Source: JANQQN01 sp964519665
GTDB lineage: Bacteria > Myxococcota > Kuafuiibacteriia > Kuafuiibacteriales > Kuafuiibacteriaceae
Direction: 5' to 3'
Assembly (NCBI GenBank): GCA_964519665.1
Contig: CAZFIV010000002.1
Coordinates: 1-64,000 of the forward strand
DNA: 64,000 bases
In this document: piece by piece, positions 1 through 8,793 of the stretch
How the letters are laid out: every line of letters starts with the position of its first letter
How positions within the stretch are numbered: the first letter of the stretch is position 1
Made by a program: the position numbers and the translations under genes
The notes under the pieces: generated by a model
Told to the model about the DNA's origin: nothing
Database searches by the model: none
What the model saw: only the letters and a program-made list of their open reading frames with translations

Positions 1-102
1 AGCGCCCAAAGTCCGCTTCTTTGTCACGCTTCGCTCGGAGCAAGTCTCCTAGTGCTCGCCCCGGACACTATGCCACCCTGCACGCTGAGCGTGTTCGGGC
101 CT

Positions 103-1866
103 CTACTCACGACCGGCATCCAGTGACCGTTGGAGGTCTTCGTCGACCGGTACCGGGCCTCCGTTGTTGCGGTACGTGTACAGCCACGAGCGGCCTACCG
201 AGTGGTTGCCGAGTTGGAGATGGCATAGGCCCATGTGTCTGGCGGCCTCGAGCACCTCGGGGTCGCGCAGGTCGGGGAACGGGCCCCGGCCCGTGTAGAT
301 CATCTGGAAGAGCCGGAGCGCGTTGATGCAGTCGCCTTGTTCATAGTATGCCACCGCGTTCTGCCATTCTGGCGAAGCGGGCTGGCCGCCGAACAGCGCC
401 GCTTCGCGTTCCGGCGCGGCCGCCGTGCCGCCACCGCCGTTGCCCGGAGCAGCGTTCGCGATGCCCAAGCGACGTTCGAGGTCCGCGATGATGCGGGCGA
501 TGTACTCGCGGTCATTGGGATCGGTCTCGACAGCGTGCGCACCTTGAAAGTAGCGGAGACTCTCGGTGAGGCGACCCTGGTCCATGAGAATTCGACCGAT
601 GTTGAAGTCGAGGTCGCCATCGACTTCGGGATCGAGGCCGGAAAGTTCCTCGAGGCGCCGGAAGATCGTTAATGCACGGTCAGGTAGGCCGCTCTCGTAA
701 CGACGCAGTGCCCGGTCAAACGCCTCCCGGACCGTCTGCTGCGCGGCATTGCGGGTCTGCTCGCTGACGCCCGGTGTGTTCAGGATCCGATCGAGGTTCT
801 CGATGGCGCCGCGGTTGTCGCCGGCCTCGAACTGTTCGCGAGCCGTCTCCAGCAGCAACTCCGCGCCCTCGGTGAGATTCTCGGCCATCGTCTCCCGATC
901 GGCATCCGACACTTCCGGCAGGCGACCCATCCGTTCAATATTCTCGTAGGAACCCTCAAAATCTCCTCTTCGCCGCTGGTTTCCGGCCCGCCTGAAAAGG
1001 TTGCGCGCAAGCGTATGGCGACGTTCCTCGAAGCGCGCCCGCTGTTCTTCCGTCAAGGTGGGAAGTCGCAGGACTTGTTCCACCAGGTCGAAGGCCTCTT
1101 CGAATCTGCCGTTCTCGGTCGCGTACTGGATGTGCTCCCGCGCCCTCGGTACGATCCTCTCGAGGTCTCTTTCGATCTCGGCGCGCTCGGCTTCCGAGAG
1201 CCCCTGGACCGACTGGGCCTGCTGGAATCCATGGATGGCCTCGACGAAATCGCCAGTGTTCATTGCCCGACGGGCTTGCTGTAAGCGAAGCCGGGCGGAG
1301 GTCAGCAGGTTGTGTTGCAATGCGTCGCGGGTCTGCTGATCGTGGTCGGGACCCAGTCGCTCCAGGAACTCTTGAAAGCCGTCGATGGCCTCCGCGTAGT
1401 CGCCTCGATCGAAGGCTTGCGCGGCGTCGAAGAAGACCGCCCGCTGCTCGAGCTCCGCCTGCGGCTGCTCCTGCCGCTGGATGGACGGGGTAGGGCGAGC
1501 GGGCGTCATGACGGCCGCTGCGATCCGATCGGCGGCCCGGTCGGCAGCCCGGTCGGCGGCCCGGTCGACAGCCCGGTCGGCGGCCCGGTCGGCAGCCCGG
1601 TCGGCGGCCCGGTCGGTGGCCCGGTCGGCAGCTCGGTCGGCAGCCCGGTCGGCGGCCCGGTCGGCAGCCCGATCCGGTGGCAGGGTCGGTCGTTCGTGGA
1701 GTCCATCGGTGGCCGGCGACCCGCCGTGGCCGCTGGGCCTGGTGCGGTCAGGACGACTTGCAACCGCGCCCGCGGCGGCCTGATCGGCGACGCGGGTGTT
1801 TTGCTGACGAGCTCCGTCCGTACTTCGGGCAGGCGTGATACTTTTGGCGACCTTCATAGCAGACAT
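103..1866 (-). CDS. TPR-repeat protein with N-terminal Ala-Ala-Asp-Arg repeat
   Basis: Function unknown. The C-terminal three quarters (from about residue 150) is a chain of TPR-like helical hairpins, with recurring patterns such as GDYAEAIDGFQEF, GDFVEAIHGFQQA and GRLTESLRYFQGA, which suggests a protein-protein scaffold. Residues about 65-114 are 12 near-perfect four-residue AADR repeats, an unusual charged linker. No signal peptide or membrane segment is visible. I chose the ATG at 1866 (start MSAMKVAK), which has a GAGATGGG stretch just upstream, over a start at 1905; another ATG lies at 1857. The neighbouring small membrane gene is divergent, so there is no operon context. The reading frame is convincing; the role is not known. 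Confidence 0.8.
   Translation of the reverse strand: MSAMKVAKSITPARSTDGARQQNTRVADQAAAGAVASRPDRTRPSGHGGSPATDGLHERPTLPPDRAADRAADRAADRAADRATDRAADRAADRAADRAVDRAADRAADRAADRIAAAVMTPARPTPSIQRQEQPQAELEQRAVFFDAAQAFDRGDYAEAIDGFQEFLERLGPDHDQQTRDALQHNLLTSARLRLQQARRAMNTGDFVEAIHGFQQAQSVQGLSEAERAEIERDLERIVPRAREHIQYATENGRFEEAFDLVEQVLRLPTLTEEQRARFEERRHTLARNLFRRAGNQRRRGDFEGSYENIERMGRLPEVSDADRETMAENLTEGAELLLETAREQFEAGDNRGAIENLDRILNTPGVSEQTRNAAQQTVREAFDRALRRYESGLPDRALTIFRRLEELSGLDPEVDGDLDFNIGRILMDQGRLTESLRYFQGAHAVETDPNDREYIARIIADLERRLGIANAAPGNGGGGTAAAPEREAALFGGQPASPEWQNAVAYYEQGDCINALRLFQMIYTGRGPFPDLRDPEVLEAARHMGLCHLQLGNHSVGRSWLYTYRNNGGPVPVDEDLQRSLDAGRE
1529..1675. repeat. 12-bp tandem repeat inside the TPR gene
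   Basis: About 12 copies of a 12-bp unit (cggcggcccggt and variants) in frame with the minus-strand TPR gene, encoding AADR units; single variant units encode ATDR and AVDR. Unit length is a multiple of three, so copy-number change would keep the frame. Confidence 0.9.
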
Positions 1867-2180
1867 CCCATCTCTGCAGGAAAGGCGTAGGCCGCTCAAC
1901 TGCACCCGGACCTCCGAGCGGCGAGCCCATCGACCGTGTTCGGGGCCCCGGCGGGCTCCGGTAGCCCGGTCTTAGCCCACTTTGCGGTTCAGGGGGGCTG
2001 ACCGCGATCGATCGATGGCCGCGGCGGTGATGCGTTGGTGCCCCGAATCGTCCCCGAAAGTCATCCGGATTGGGGACCGATCCGTGATCCAAGGGGACGG
2101 AGTCGTGACGGCTCGTGCGGTCGAACGAAGGGTCCAACGGTGTTGGCGCGTCCGGCCGCGCCACGTATAGAACCGACGGT

Positions 2181-2561
2181 GTGAACCTGACGTATCTCAT
2201 TCCCGGGACTCTACCCATGCTCCTCGTGGCGAACTGGTGGGCGGGGTGGCTGTCGCGGCGGCGAAGCAACGTACCCGCCTTCACTCGCCATGTTCCGGCC
2301 GTTTTGACGTCCATCGTCGCACTATCGATGATCGGTACCGGGTGGGCGCTGTGGGCGGCCTACCGGGGGGTGTCCGGTGCCCCGGCCGGAGAAAAGCAGG
2401 CTCAACTCGCGGACGGTATCACGATGGCCTTCTATTCCACCTTCATCGGGTGGGGGTCGGCGGCGCTCACTTTGGTGCTTCTGCTGGTCATCACGGTTCG
2501 GTCAAAGCGCCTCCAACCGGTGGCTCGAGTGACCGGGTCGGCGCCTCCGGCTGACAGCTAG
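2181..2561 (+). CDS. small three-helix membrane protein
   Basis: Hypothetical inner-membrane protein of about 126 residues. Three hydrophobic segments are visible: near the N-terminus (YLIPGTLPMLLVANWWAGW), the middle (VLTSIVALSMIGTGWALW) and the C-terminal third (GSAALTLVLLLVITV). The last segment follows a DGITMAFYSTFIGWG stretch loosely reminiscent of MotA/TolQ/ExbB-type helices, but the protein is too short for a full member and I do not assign it. I chose the GTG at 2181 because it places the first hydrophobic segment at the N-terminus; upstream in-frame codons give a Gly/Ser/Arg-rich sequence that looks non-coding. Its last 71 bases overlap the 3' end of the convergent nei gene. Confidence 0.6.
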   Translation: MNLTYLIPGTLPMLLVANWWAGWLSRRRSNVPAFTRHVPAVLTSIVALSMIGTGWALWAAYRGVSGAPAGEKQAQLADGITMAFYSTFIGWGSAALTLVLLLVITVRSKRLQPVARVTGSAPPADS

Positions 2562-3324
2562 GGCAGAAGTACGTCGACCGCCCACTGGCGCCTTGTCGTC
2601 GCATCCGAATGCCGGTTCCGCATTTGCGGCAACGCTCTCCGGCGCGACCGTAGACCCAATACCGGCCGCCGTCGCGGCGGCGGGTGTCGCGCATGCCGCC
2701 GCCCATATTTTGGAGCATCAGCCGGCGGGCCTGGTCGTAGATGGCGGCGACGTCGGCGAGCGCAAACGACGAAAGCGGCGCGAACGGGTTGCGCCGGCAT
2801 AGAAACAAGGTTTCTGACTTGTAGACGTTGCCGATGCCGCAGGCGACCTGCTGCATGAGCAGCACTTCGCCGATCGGGTGATGGCCAAACGGTCCAAGGC
2901 GGCGGGCGACTCTCGGCCAGTCGAAGTGTTCGTCGAGAAGGTCGGGGCCGAGGGTCGATAAGACGGGGTGGCGCTTCAGGGCTCCGGGCGTCAGGAGCTC
3001 GACGACCGGCGCGTTGAAACACACGGCCGTGAAGGCATCGGTGTGCAGGATGACTTTCGCCCACCTCGATGGCTTCTGCCACCGGTCGTGATCTCGATAG
3101 ATGTGCCAGGATCCCGTCATCTTCATGTGGGTGTACAAGACCCGACCGTCGTCGAAGTGCATCAACAGGTTCTTGCCGCGGGCCTCGATCCTCTCGATCA
3201 TTCGCCCCTGCAGGTTCGCCTGCGCAACTTTTGGTACCGTGCTGTCGACGGCGAGCAGCGGCCGGCGGGCGAGGGCGCTCACCAGCCGCCGGGCGGCCCG
3301 ATGAATCGTGTCGCCCTCAGGCAT
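2491..3324 (-). CDS. nei: Nei/Fpg-family DNA glycosylase (endonuclease VIII-like)
   Basis: Bifunctional base-excision glycosylase/AP lyase that removes oxidised bases. The mature N-terminus begins Pro-Glu-Gly-Asp-Thr (MPEGDTIHRAARRL); Pro2 and Glu3 are the catalytic nucleophile and proton donor of the family, and PEGDT is closer to Nei2-type proteins than to MutM. The H2TH region with VACGIGNVYKSE is present, and a C-terminal zinc finger is visible (CRKCGTG and CPSC). Length of 277 residues fits the family. The start codon overlaps the end of lhr by 8 bp, so the two are translated as a unit; lhr-nei adjacency is also known in mycobacteria. The Nei versus Fpg subfamily assignment is by motif only. 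Confidence 0.92.
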   Translation of the reverse strand: MPEGDTIHRAARRLVSALARRPLLAVDSTVPKVAQANLQGRMIERIEARGKNLLMHFDDGRVLYTHMKMTGSWHIYRDHDRWQKPSRWAKVILHTDAFTAVCFNAPVVELLTPGALKRHPVLSTLGPDLLDEHFDWPRVARRLGPFGHHPIGEVLLMQQVACGIGNVYKSETLFLCRRNPFAPLSSFALADVAAIYDQARRLMLQNMGGGMRDTRRRDGGRYWVYGRAGERCRKCGTGIRMRRQGASGRSTYFCPSCQPEAPTRSLEPPVGGALTEP

Positions 3325-6300
3325 GGGCGCCCCGCTTGAGCATGCCTCGGGACGAGGTCGAAAAGCCTAGCTCGGTCAGGTAAGGGCCCAGGACGGACTT
3401 TTGAGGTTCTTCGCCATCGATCTGAGAGAACATGACGGCCGCCCGCCGGCCGCGTTCGGCGAGCCTGGCCAGCGCTTCGGCCAGCCGGCGGGCTCGGTCG
3501 CTGCGTTCGGGTTCGTGCTCGGGCAGGAACGTCGTTACCGTCTTTTCGCTCCGGCCGATGTACGCGAGCAGCTCGCCGTGGAACAGCACGACCTGAGACC
3601 CGGCGGCCCGCTGAGGCCGGGCCCCTTCACGGCTGGGCCAGGGCAAGACCGCGCCATAGGGGTTGGCGGGGTCGGTAGCGGCGATGACCAGGGGCTCGGC
3701 GTCTTCGTCGTTGGGTTCCCGCAAGCTTCGCAAGCGGTCTTCCGCGCCGGGCAACGCAAACTGCGTGGCCCCGAGGCCGCTGACGAAATAACCGCGCCGA
3801 ACTCGACCGGCCTCCTCGAGCGCCTTCAACACGGGGTATACGGTGCTGAAGGCGCCCGCGACGCCCTCGGCGGCGACGGCTTCGCGGGTGAGCACACCGT
3901 GGCGCTCGAGCAGCTGATGGGTCAGCGCCGTGCGACGCTCGGTCTCACTGGGACCAGCGACCATCGGGTCGGGCAACAGCGACCATCGGCCCTGAGTACC
4001 GGGCAGCACCGACCGGCGGGACCGAAAGCTTCGGCCTCTCGACGCGTGGCGCGAGGCGTGGCGGGTGCCGCGCCGAAGTTGGGACGCGGCCGCCGCGACC
4101 TTCGTGCGAACCGGGGCCAAGGTGTCGTTGCTGATCCGGCCCGCCCAGACCAGCGTCCACAGCGCATCCGCGATATCTTGAGGAAAGACTTGGAGGTCGC
4201 GTTGCAGGTCGGAGAACAGCAGGGCACCTTTCGTCTCGAGGCGTTCGAGAATCTGGCCGGCGAGGTCGTCGTCGACGGTGTCGATCGGCGGCGCCAGCGT
4301 GGAGTAATGGTCGGTCAGGTACAGCGCGACCCGCCCGTCGTGGGGGCCGATGGGCTCCAGCCCCCGCCACCGGACTTCCCCCGCGACGAAGAGCTCGTCG
4401 AGGTCGGAGGGGGTATAGTTCTTGATGCGAGTGGGCAGGATCTCGGTCTCGAGGACCGAAGCGACCAGCGGGGTGCCCTGCAGCTGCTCGATCACCGTCA
4501 ACAGGGCATCGAGGCCGGCCCGGGGGCGCGCCAGGCCGTGCCACAGGGGCACGAAACGTCCGAGCGCCGAGGCTTCGACCGGCTCGACCTGGCGCCGCAG
4601 CTTGGCCAGCGACATCCGCTTGAGCGAACGGAGCACCTCGGGATCGCACCACTCCTCACCGCGACCCCCGGGGATGAACTCGCCCGACAAGAGTCGATCG
4701 TCGGCCGCGAGGCGGGCCAACGTGCCGGACACGACGGCGGGGCTCAGGCGGTATCGCTCGGCGATCGCGGCGGCGGTAAACGGCCCGTGGGTGCGGGCGT
4801 ACCGGGCCACCAGAGCCATCAGGGGCTCCGGCTGGGGCACCAGGAACGCGTCGGGCAGGCCCGGCGGCGGCATGACACCCAGCGCGTCTCGCAGCTTGGC
4901 CGCGTCTTCGGCCGCCGCCCACCGCCGGTCCCCCGCGATGTTGATCTCGATGATCCGCCGCGCGTGCTTGAGCGCCTCGATCCACGCGTCGACGTCGCCG
5001 GCCGGAGCCCGTTGAGCGATCTCCGCGCGGCTGAGGTCACCCAGGGCGAGCAGCAGATCGTGTAGGCCGTCGGCGTGTTTGACGCCGCGGTCGAGGCCGA
5101 TGCGCTGGAGGCGGCGCTCGAGCTCGTCGATCGCGTCGGGGTCGAGCAGCTCGCGCAGCTCGGCTTCGCCCAGGAGCTCTCGCAGCTGGGCGTGGTCGAT
5201 CGACAAAGCCTGGGCGCGACGCTCGGCCAGGGGCGCGTCGCCCTCGTACATGAAGTTCGCGACGTAGGTGAACAGCAGGCTGTTCGCGAACGGTGATGGG
5301 CGTTTCGAGGCGACCCCCACCACTCGGATCTTGCGGGTCTCGACCTGTTTGAGGACGTCGAGCAGGCCGGGAAGGTCGAAGACATCTTTCAGACACTCTC
5401 GATAGGTTTCGAGCATCATCGGAAACGACTCGAACTGGGAGGCCACCGCCAACAGATCGGCCGAGCGCCGGCGCTGCGCCCACAGCGGCGTCCGCTGGCC
5501 GGGGCGTCGCTTGGGCAGCAACAGGGCGCGGGCGGCGTTTTCGCGAAACCGAGCCGCGAACAGGGAGGTGTCGGCGAGCGACTGCACGACCAGGGGTTCG
5601 ACCTCGTCGGCCCGGGGAAAGAACGGTTCGATGTTCGGCGCGGAGTCGGCCTCGGGCAGGCGAAACACGATGCCGTCGTCTGAATAGAGCATGTCGACTT
5701 CGCCGGTCGTCTCTTCGCGAAGCCGCCCGACCACGGCGGTGGCCCACGGCGCGTGCACCCGGGCGCCGAACGGCGACAGAATGCACACCCGATGATCGCC
5801 GATTTCGTCGACGAAGGTCTCGAAGACGATCGTTCGGTCGGTGGGCAGGTCGTCGGTGGCTTCCTGCTGCTCGGTGAGGTAGGCGACCAGGTTGCGCGCC
5901 GCTTTGGCATCGAGGCCGACGGCCTGCAGAGCGGCGTCGGCGGCGTCCTTGGGTTTTTTGGCCAGGTCGCGGGTGAGCGCGCCGATCGCGCGACCAAACT
6001 CCAGCGGGCGGCCGGGGCGGTCGCCATGCCAAAACGGCATCCGACCGGGCTCTCCGGGCGCCGGGATCACCAATACCCGATCGTGGGTGATGTCTTCGAT
6101 GCGCCACGACGACGCGCCGAGCAAGAAGACGTCGCCCGGGCGAGACTCGAAGACCATCTCTTCGTCGAGCTCGCCGACCCGCTTGCTGCCCTGGTCGTGA
6201 CCGTCGGCGAGAAACACGCCGTACAGACCGCGGTCGGGGATGGTGCCCCCGTTGATGACCGCGATCCGCTGGGCGCCGGCCCGCGCTTGCAGAGTGCCGG

Positions 6301-7849
6301 CCACCCGATCGTACGTCACGCGGGGCCGCAGCTCGGAGAACTGCTCGGAGGGGTAGAGGCCCGAGAGCATATCGAGAACGCCGTCGAAGGATCCTCGGGG
6401 AAGCTCGGCGAACGGGGCGGCGCCGCGCAGGAGCCGGTAGACCTCATCGACGACCACGGTGTCCATCGCCACCATCGCCACGATCTGCTGCGCGAGGACG
6501 TCGAGCGGATTGCGGGGGTAATACGTGGCTTCGACTTGGCCTTCGCGCATTCGGACCAGGGCCGCGGCGGCGGCCAAGAGGTCGCCTCGGTACTTCGGAA
6601 ACATGACCCCTTTCGACACGCCCCCGACCTGGTGACCGGCGCGGCCCACCCGCTGGAGGCCGGAAGCGACCGAGGGGGGCGCTTCGATCTGAATGACGAG
6701 GTCGACCGCACCCATGTCGATGCCCAGCTCCAGCGAGCTGGTGGCGACGATCGCCGGCAGGTCGCCGCGCTTGAGGCGATCTTCGACGAGGGTGCGGCGA
6801 TCCTTGGCGAGGGAGCCGTGGTGGGCCAGGGCGATCTCTTCGCCCGCGACGTCGTTGATGGCGGCCGCGAGCCGCTCGGCCGTTCGGCGGCTGTTGACGA
6901 AGACCATCGTGGAGCGATGGGCGCGGATCAACTCCACCAGCCGGGGATGGATGGCCGGCCAGATCGACGGGCCACTGCCGCCCATCGCGGCCGCGCCCGA
7001 CCCCACGGAGGGCGACTCGAAGGAGGACGACTCGTCGTCGTCGTCACTGATGTGATCGGCGCTGCCGTAGGTCGGCAGGTTCGCCATGTCTTCGACCGGG
7101 ACCTCGATCGTAAGGTCGAGGGACCGCTTGCGGCCGGCATCGACGATCTCGACCGGTCGAGGCTTCCACAGACCGTCGTCGCTTACCTCGCCGCCGCCCA
7201 GTAGGCGCGCGACCTCATCGAGCGGACGCTGGGTCGCCGACAGACCGATGCGCTGCAGTGGAGGCCGGTCGGGGCCCCGGAGCGCCTCCAGTCGCTCGAG
7301 GGACGTGAACAGATGGGCCCCTCGCTTGCTCGCCACCATCGCGTGGATCTCGTCGACGATGACGACGTCGACGCACGGGAGGATGTCGCGGGCGCTCGAG
7401 GTCAACAGCAAGTACAGGGATTCGGGGGTGGTGATCAGGATGTCGGGCGGATTTCGAACCATCCGGCTGCGCTCGCCGCTGGGCGTATCGCCGCTGCGAA
7501 CGGCGACCAGCACCTCGCGATGGGAGTGACCGTCGCGCTCGGCCACCGACCGAATCCCCGCCAGGGGGCCCCGAAGGTTGCGCTCGACGTCGACCCCGAG
7601 CGCCTTGAGGGGTGAGATATAGAGGACCCGAAGCCGGTGTCGCTTCTCTGGCTCGCGGCCGAACATCAGCCGGTCGATGGCGCACAGGAACGCAGCCAGC
7701 GTTTTACCCGAACCGGTCGGTGCGAGGAGGAGGGTCGATCGGCCGGAGGCGATCGCGGGCCACCCCTTTGCCTGCGCCGAAGTCGGCTCTTCGAACGAGC
7801 GGGTGAACCAGGTGCGCACCGCCGGGTGCGCAAAGTCGAGGGCGCCCAC
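3317..7849 (-). CDS. lhr: Lhr-type large ATP-dependent DNA helicase
   Basis: Superfamily-2 3'-5' DNA helicase of the full-length Lhr type (1510 residues, like E. coli and mycobacterial Lhr). Helicase motifs are in order: APTGSGKT (Walker A) near residue 44, DEIHAM (motif II), SATQRP (motif III), and QRVGRAGHQ (motif VI) near residue 400. After the RecA domains come the winged-helix/Lhr-core region and a long C-terminal domain ending in a glycosylase-like helix-rich region, as in the family. GTG start at 7849 places AQAKGWPAIASG (Q-motif region) at the expected distance from Walker A. The 3' end overlaps nei by 8 bp, supporting a joint role in repair of damaged DNA. Divergent from scpB with a short shared promoter region. 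Confidence 0.95.
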   Translation of the reverse strand: MGALDFAHPAVRTWFTRSFEEPTSAQAKGWPAIASGRSTLLLAPTGSGKTLAAFLCAIDRLMFGREPEKRHRLRVLYISPLKALGVDVERNLRGPLAGIRSVAERDGHSHREVLVAVRSGDTPSGERSRMVRNPPDILITTPESLYLLLTSSARDILPCVDVVIVDEIHAMVASKRGAHLFTSLERLEALRGPDRPPLQRIGLSATQRPLDEVARLLGGGEVSDDGLWKPRPVEIVDAGRKRSLDLTIEVPVEDMANLPTYGSADHISDDDDESSSFESPSVGSGAAAMGGSGPSIWPAIHPRLVELIRAHRSTMVFVNSRRTAERLAAAINDVAGEEIALAHHGSLAKDRRTLVEDRLKRGDLPAIVATSSLELGIDMGAVDLVIQIEAPPSVASGLQRVGRAGHQVGGVSKGVMFPKYRGDLLAAAAALVRMREGQVEATYYPRNPLDVLAQQIVAMVAMDTVVVDEVYRLLRGAAPFAELPRGSFDGVLDMLSGLYPSEQFSELRPRVTYDRVAGTLQARAGAQRIAVINGGTIPDRGLYGVFLADGHDQGSKRVGELDEEMVFESRPGDVFLLGASSWRIEDITHDRVLVIPAPGEPGRMPFWHGDRPGRPLEFGRAIGALTRDLAKKPKDAADAALQAVGLDAKAARNLVAYLTEQQEATDDLPTDRTIVFETFVDEIGDHRVCILSPFGARVHAPWATAVVGRLREETTGEVDMLYSDDGIVFRLPEADSAPNIEPFFPRADEVEPLVVQSLADTSLFAARFRENAARALLLPKRRPGQRTPLWAQRRRSADLLAVASQFESFPMMLETYRECLKDVFDLPGLLDVLKQVETRKIRVVGVASKRPSPFANSLLFTYVANFMYEGDAPLAERRAQALSIDHAQLRELLGEAELRELLDPDAIDELERRLQRIGLDRGVKHADGLHDLLLALGDLSRAEIAQRAPAGDVDAWIEALKHARRIIEINIAGDRRWAAAEDAAKLRDALGVMPPPGLPDAFLVPQPEPLMALVARYARTHGPFTAAAIAERYRLSPAVVSGTLARLAADDRLLSGEFIPGGRGEEWCDPEVLRSLKRMSLAKLRRQVEPVEASALGRFVPLWHGLARPRAGLDALLTVIEQLQGTPLVASVLETEILPTRIKNYTPSDLDELFVAGEVRWRGLEPIGPHDGRVALYLTDHYSTLAPPIDTVDDDLAGQILERLETKGALLFSDLQRDLQVFPQDIADALWTLVWAGRISNDTLAPVRTKVAAAASQLRRGTRHASRHASRGRSFRSRRSVLPGTQGRWSLLPDPMVAGPSETERRTALTHQLLERHGVLTREAVAAEGVAGAFSTVYPVLKALEEAGRVRRGYFVSGLGATQFALPGAEDRLRSLREPNDEDAEPLVIAATDPANPYGAVLPWPSREGARPQRAAGSQVVLFHGELLAYIGRSEKTVTTFLPEHEPERSDRARRLAEALARLAERGRRAAVMFSQIDGEEPQKSVLGPYLTELGFSTSSRGMLKRGAHA

Positions 7850-7986
7850 CGCCGGCCACTATAACGACCGCCTTGGCCGATAGCTGTACTTTTTTTCAGG
7901 GCCCCGCCGATGATCTGTGGGACGCTGAGACGGCGGGGGCGGTGGGCTTGACCGAAGGGGCCAGGCTCCGTAACGCCGATGCTTCG

Positions 7987-8793
7987 ATGGCGCTCGCCGA
8001 GGACCGCATTCGCTCGATCATCGAATCGATCCTCCTGACTTCCCCCGACCCTGTGCCCACGGGCCGACTGATCGAGGTCATCCGAATCGAAGATCCGGCG
8101 ACCGAGGAAGCGCAGGTGAAGACGGCGATCAAAGGCCTGCTCGCCCAATACGAGGGGTCCGATCGGTCCATCGGACGAGGATTCCGGGTCGAGGAGGTCG
8201 CCGGTGGCCTGCAGCTTCGGACCGTCGCCGAGAACGCTCAGTACGTGAGGCGTTTTCTGGCCGCCAAGCCCCAACGGCTGAGCAAGGCGGCTTTGGAAAC
8301 CCTATCCATCATCGCCTACCGGCAGCCGTGCACCAAACCGGAGGTCGAGGCCATTCGCGGGGTGGATGTCGGAGCCGCCCTCAAGAATCTGCTCGACCGC
8401 GACTTCATCCGGATCTTGGGCAAACGAGACGAAGTCGGGCGCCCTATCCTGTACGGAACGACCGACAACTTTCTGCAGTTCTTCGGGCTTCGAGCTCTGG
8501 GAGAGCTGCCTACGCTCCGCGAGTATACGGAGCTCGATGAAGAGCATCAGAAGGAGGTCGACGCCCTGAGCGTCGCCGATCTGGCCGCGGTCGCGTCGAA
8601 CTTGGTCGAGGTCCGAGAGGACGCCGACCTGCAAGCCCTCGATAAGGCCGTCGAAGCCGCAGACCGAGTTCGGCGGGAGACCGACGAGGTTCTATCTCCG
8701 AAACCTCCCCCTGAAATGCCTCCCACAGAGGCGAATCCGGACCCGCCTCCCGCCGCGAGGGCGCCAGACGGGGCCGCTGAAGAGGGCGCATGA
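7987..8793 (+). CDS. scpB: Segregation and condensation protein ScpB
   Basis: Kleisin-interacting winged-helix subunit of the SMC-ScpA-ScpB condensin. The core reads RIRSIIESILLTSPDPV at the N-terminus, then AKPQRLSKAALETLSIIAYRQ and the EVEAIRGV and LLDRDFI segments typical of ScpB's second winged helix, ending with TTDNFLQFFGL. The last about 70 residues are an acidic then Pro-rich tail beyond the usual end. I placed the start at the ATG at 7987 because it immediately precedes the conserved domain; the frame is open back to a TTG at 7873 with a GTG at 7942, so a longer N-terminus is possible. It overlaps the next gene by ATGA. scpA, usually just upstream, is not here; lhr occupies that side. 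Confidence 0.93.
   Translation: MALAEDRIRSIIESILLTSPDPVPTGRLIEVIRIEDPATEEAQVKTAIKGLLAQYEGSDRSIGRGFRVEEVAGGLQLRTVAENAQYVRRFLAAKPQRLSKAALETLSIIAYRQPCTKPEVEAIRGVDVGAALKNLLDRDFIRILGKRDEVGRPILYGTTDNFLQFFGLRALGELPTLREYTELDEEHQKEVDALSVADLAAVASNLVEVREDADLQALDKAVEAADRVRRETDEVLSPKPPPEMPPTEANPDPPPAARAPDGAAEEGA

Noticed and set aside
7873..7986. Longer N-terminus for scpB
   Set aside because: The extra 38 residues have no ScpB similarity. The ATG at 7987 is directly before the conserved domain, though GTG 7942 remains possible.
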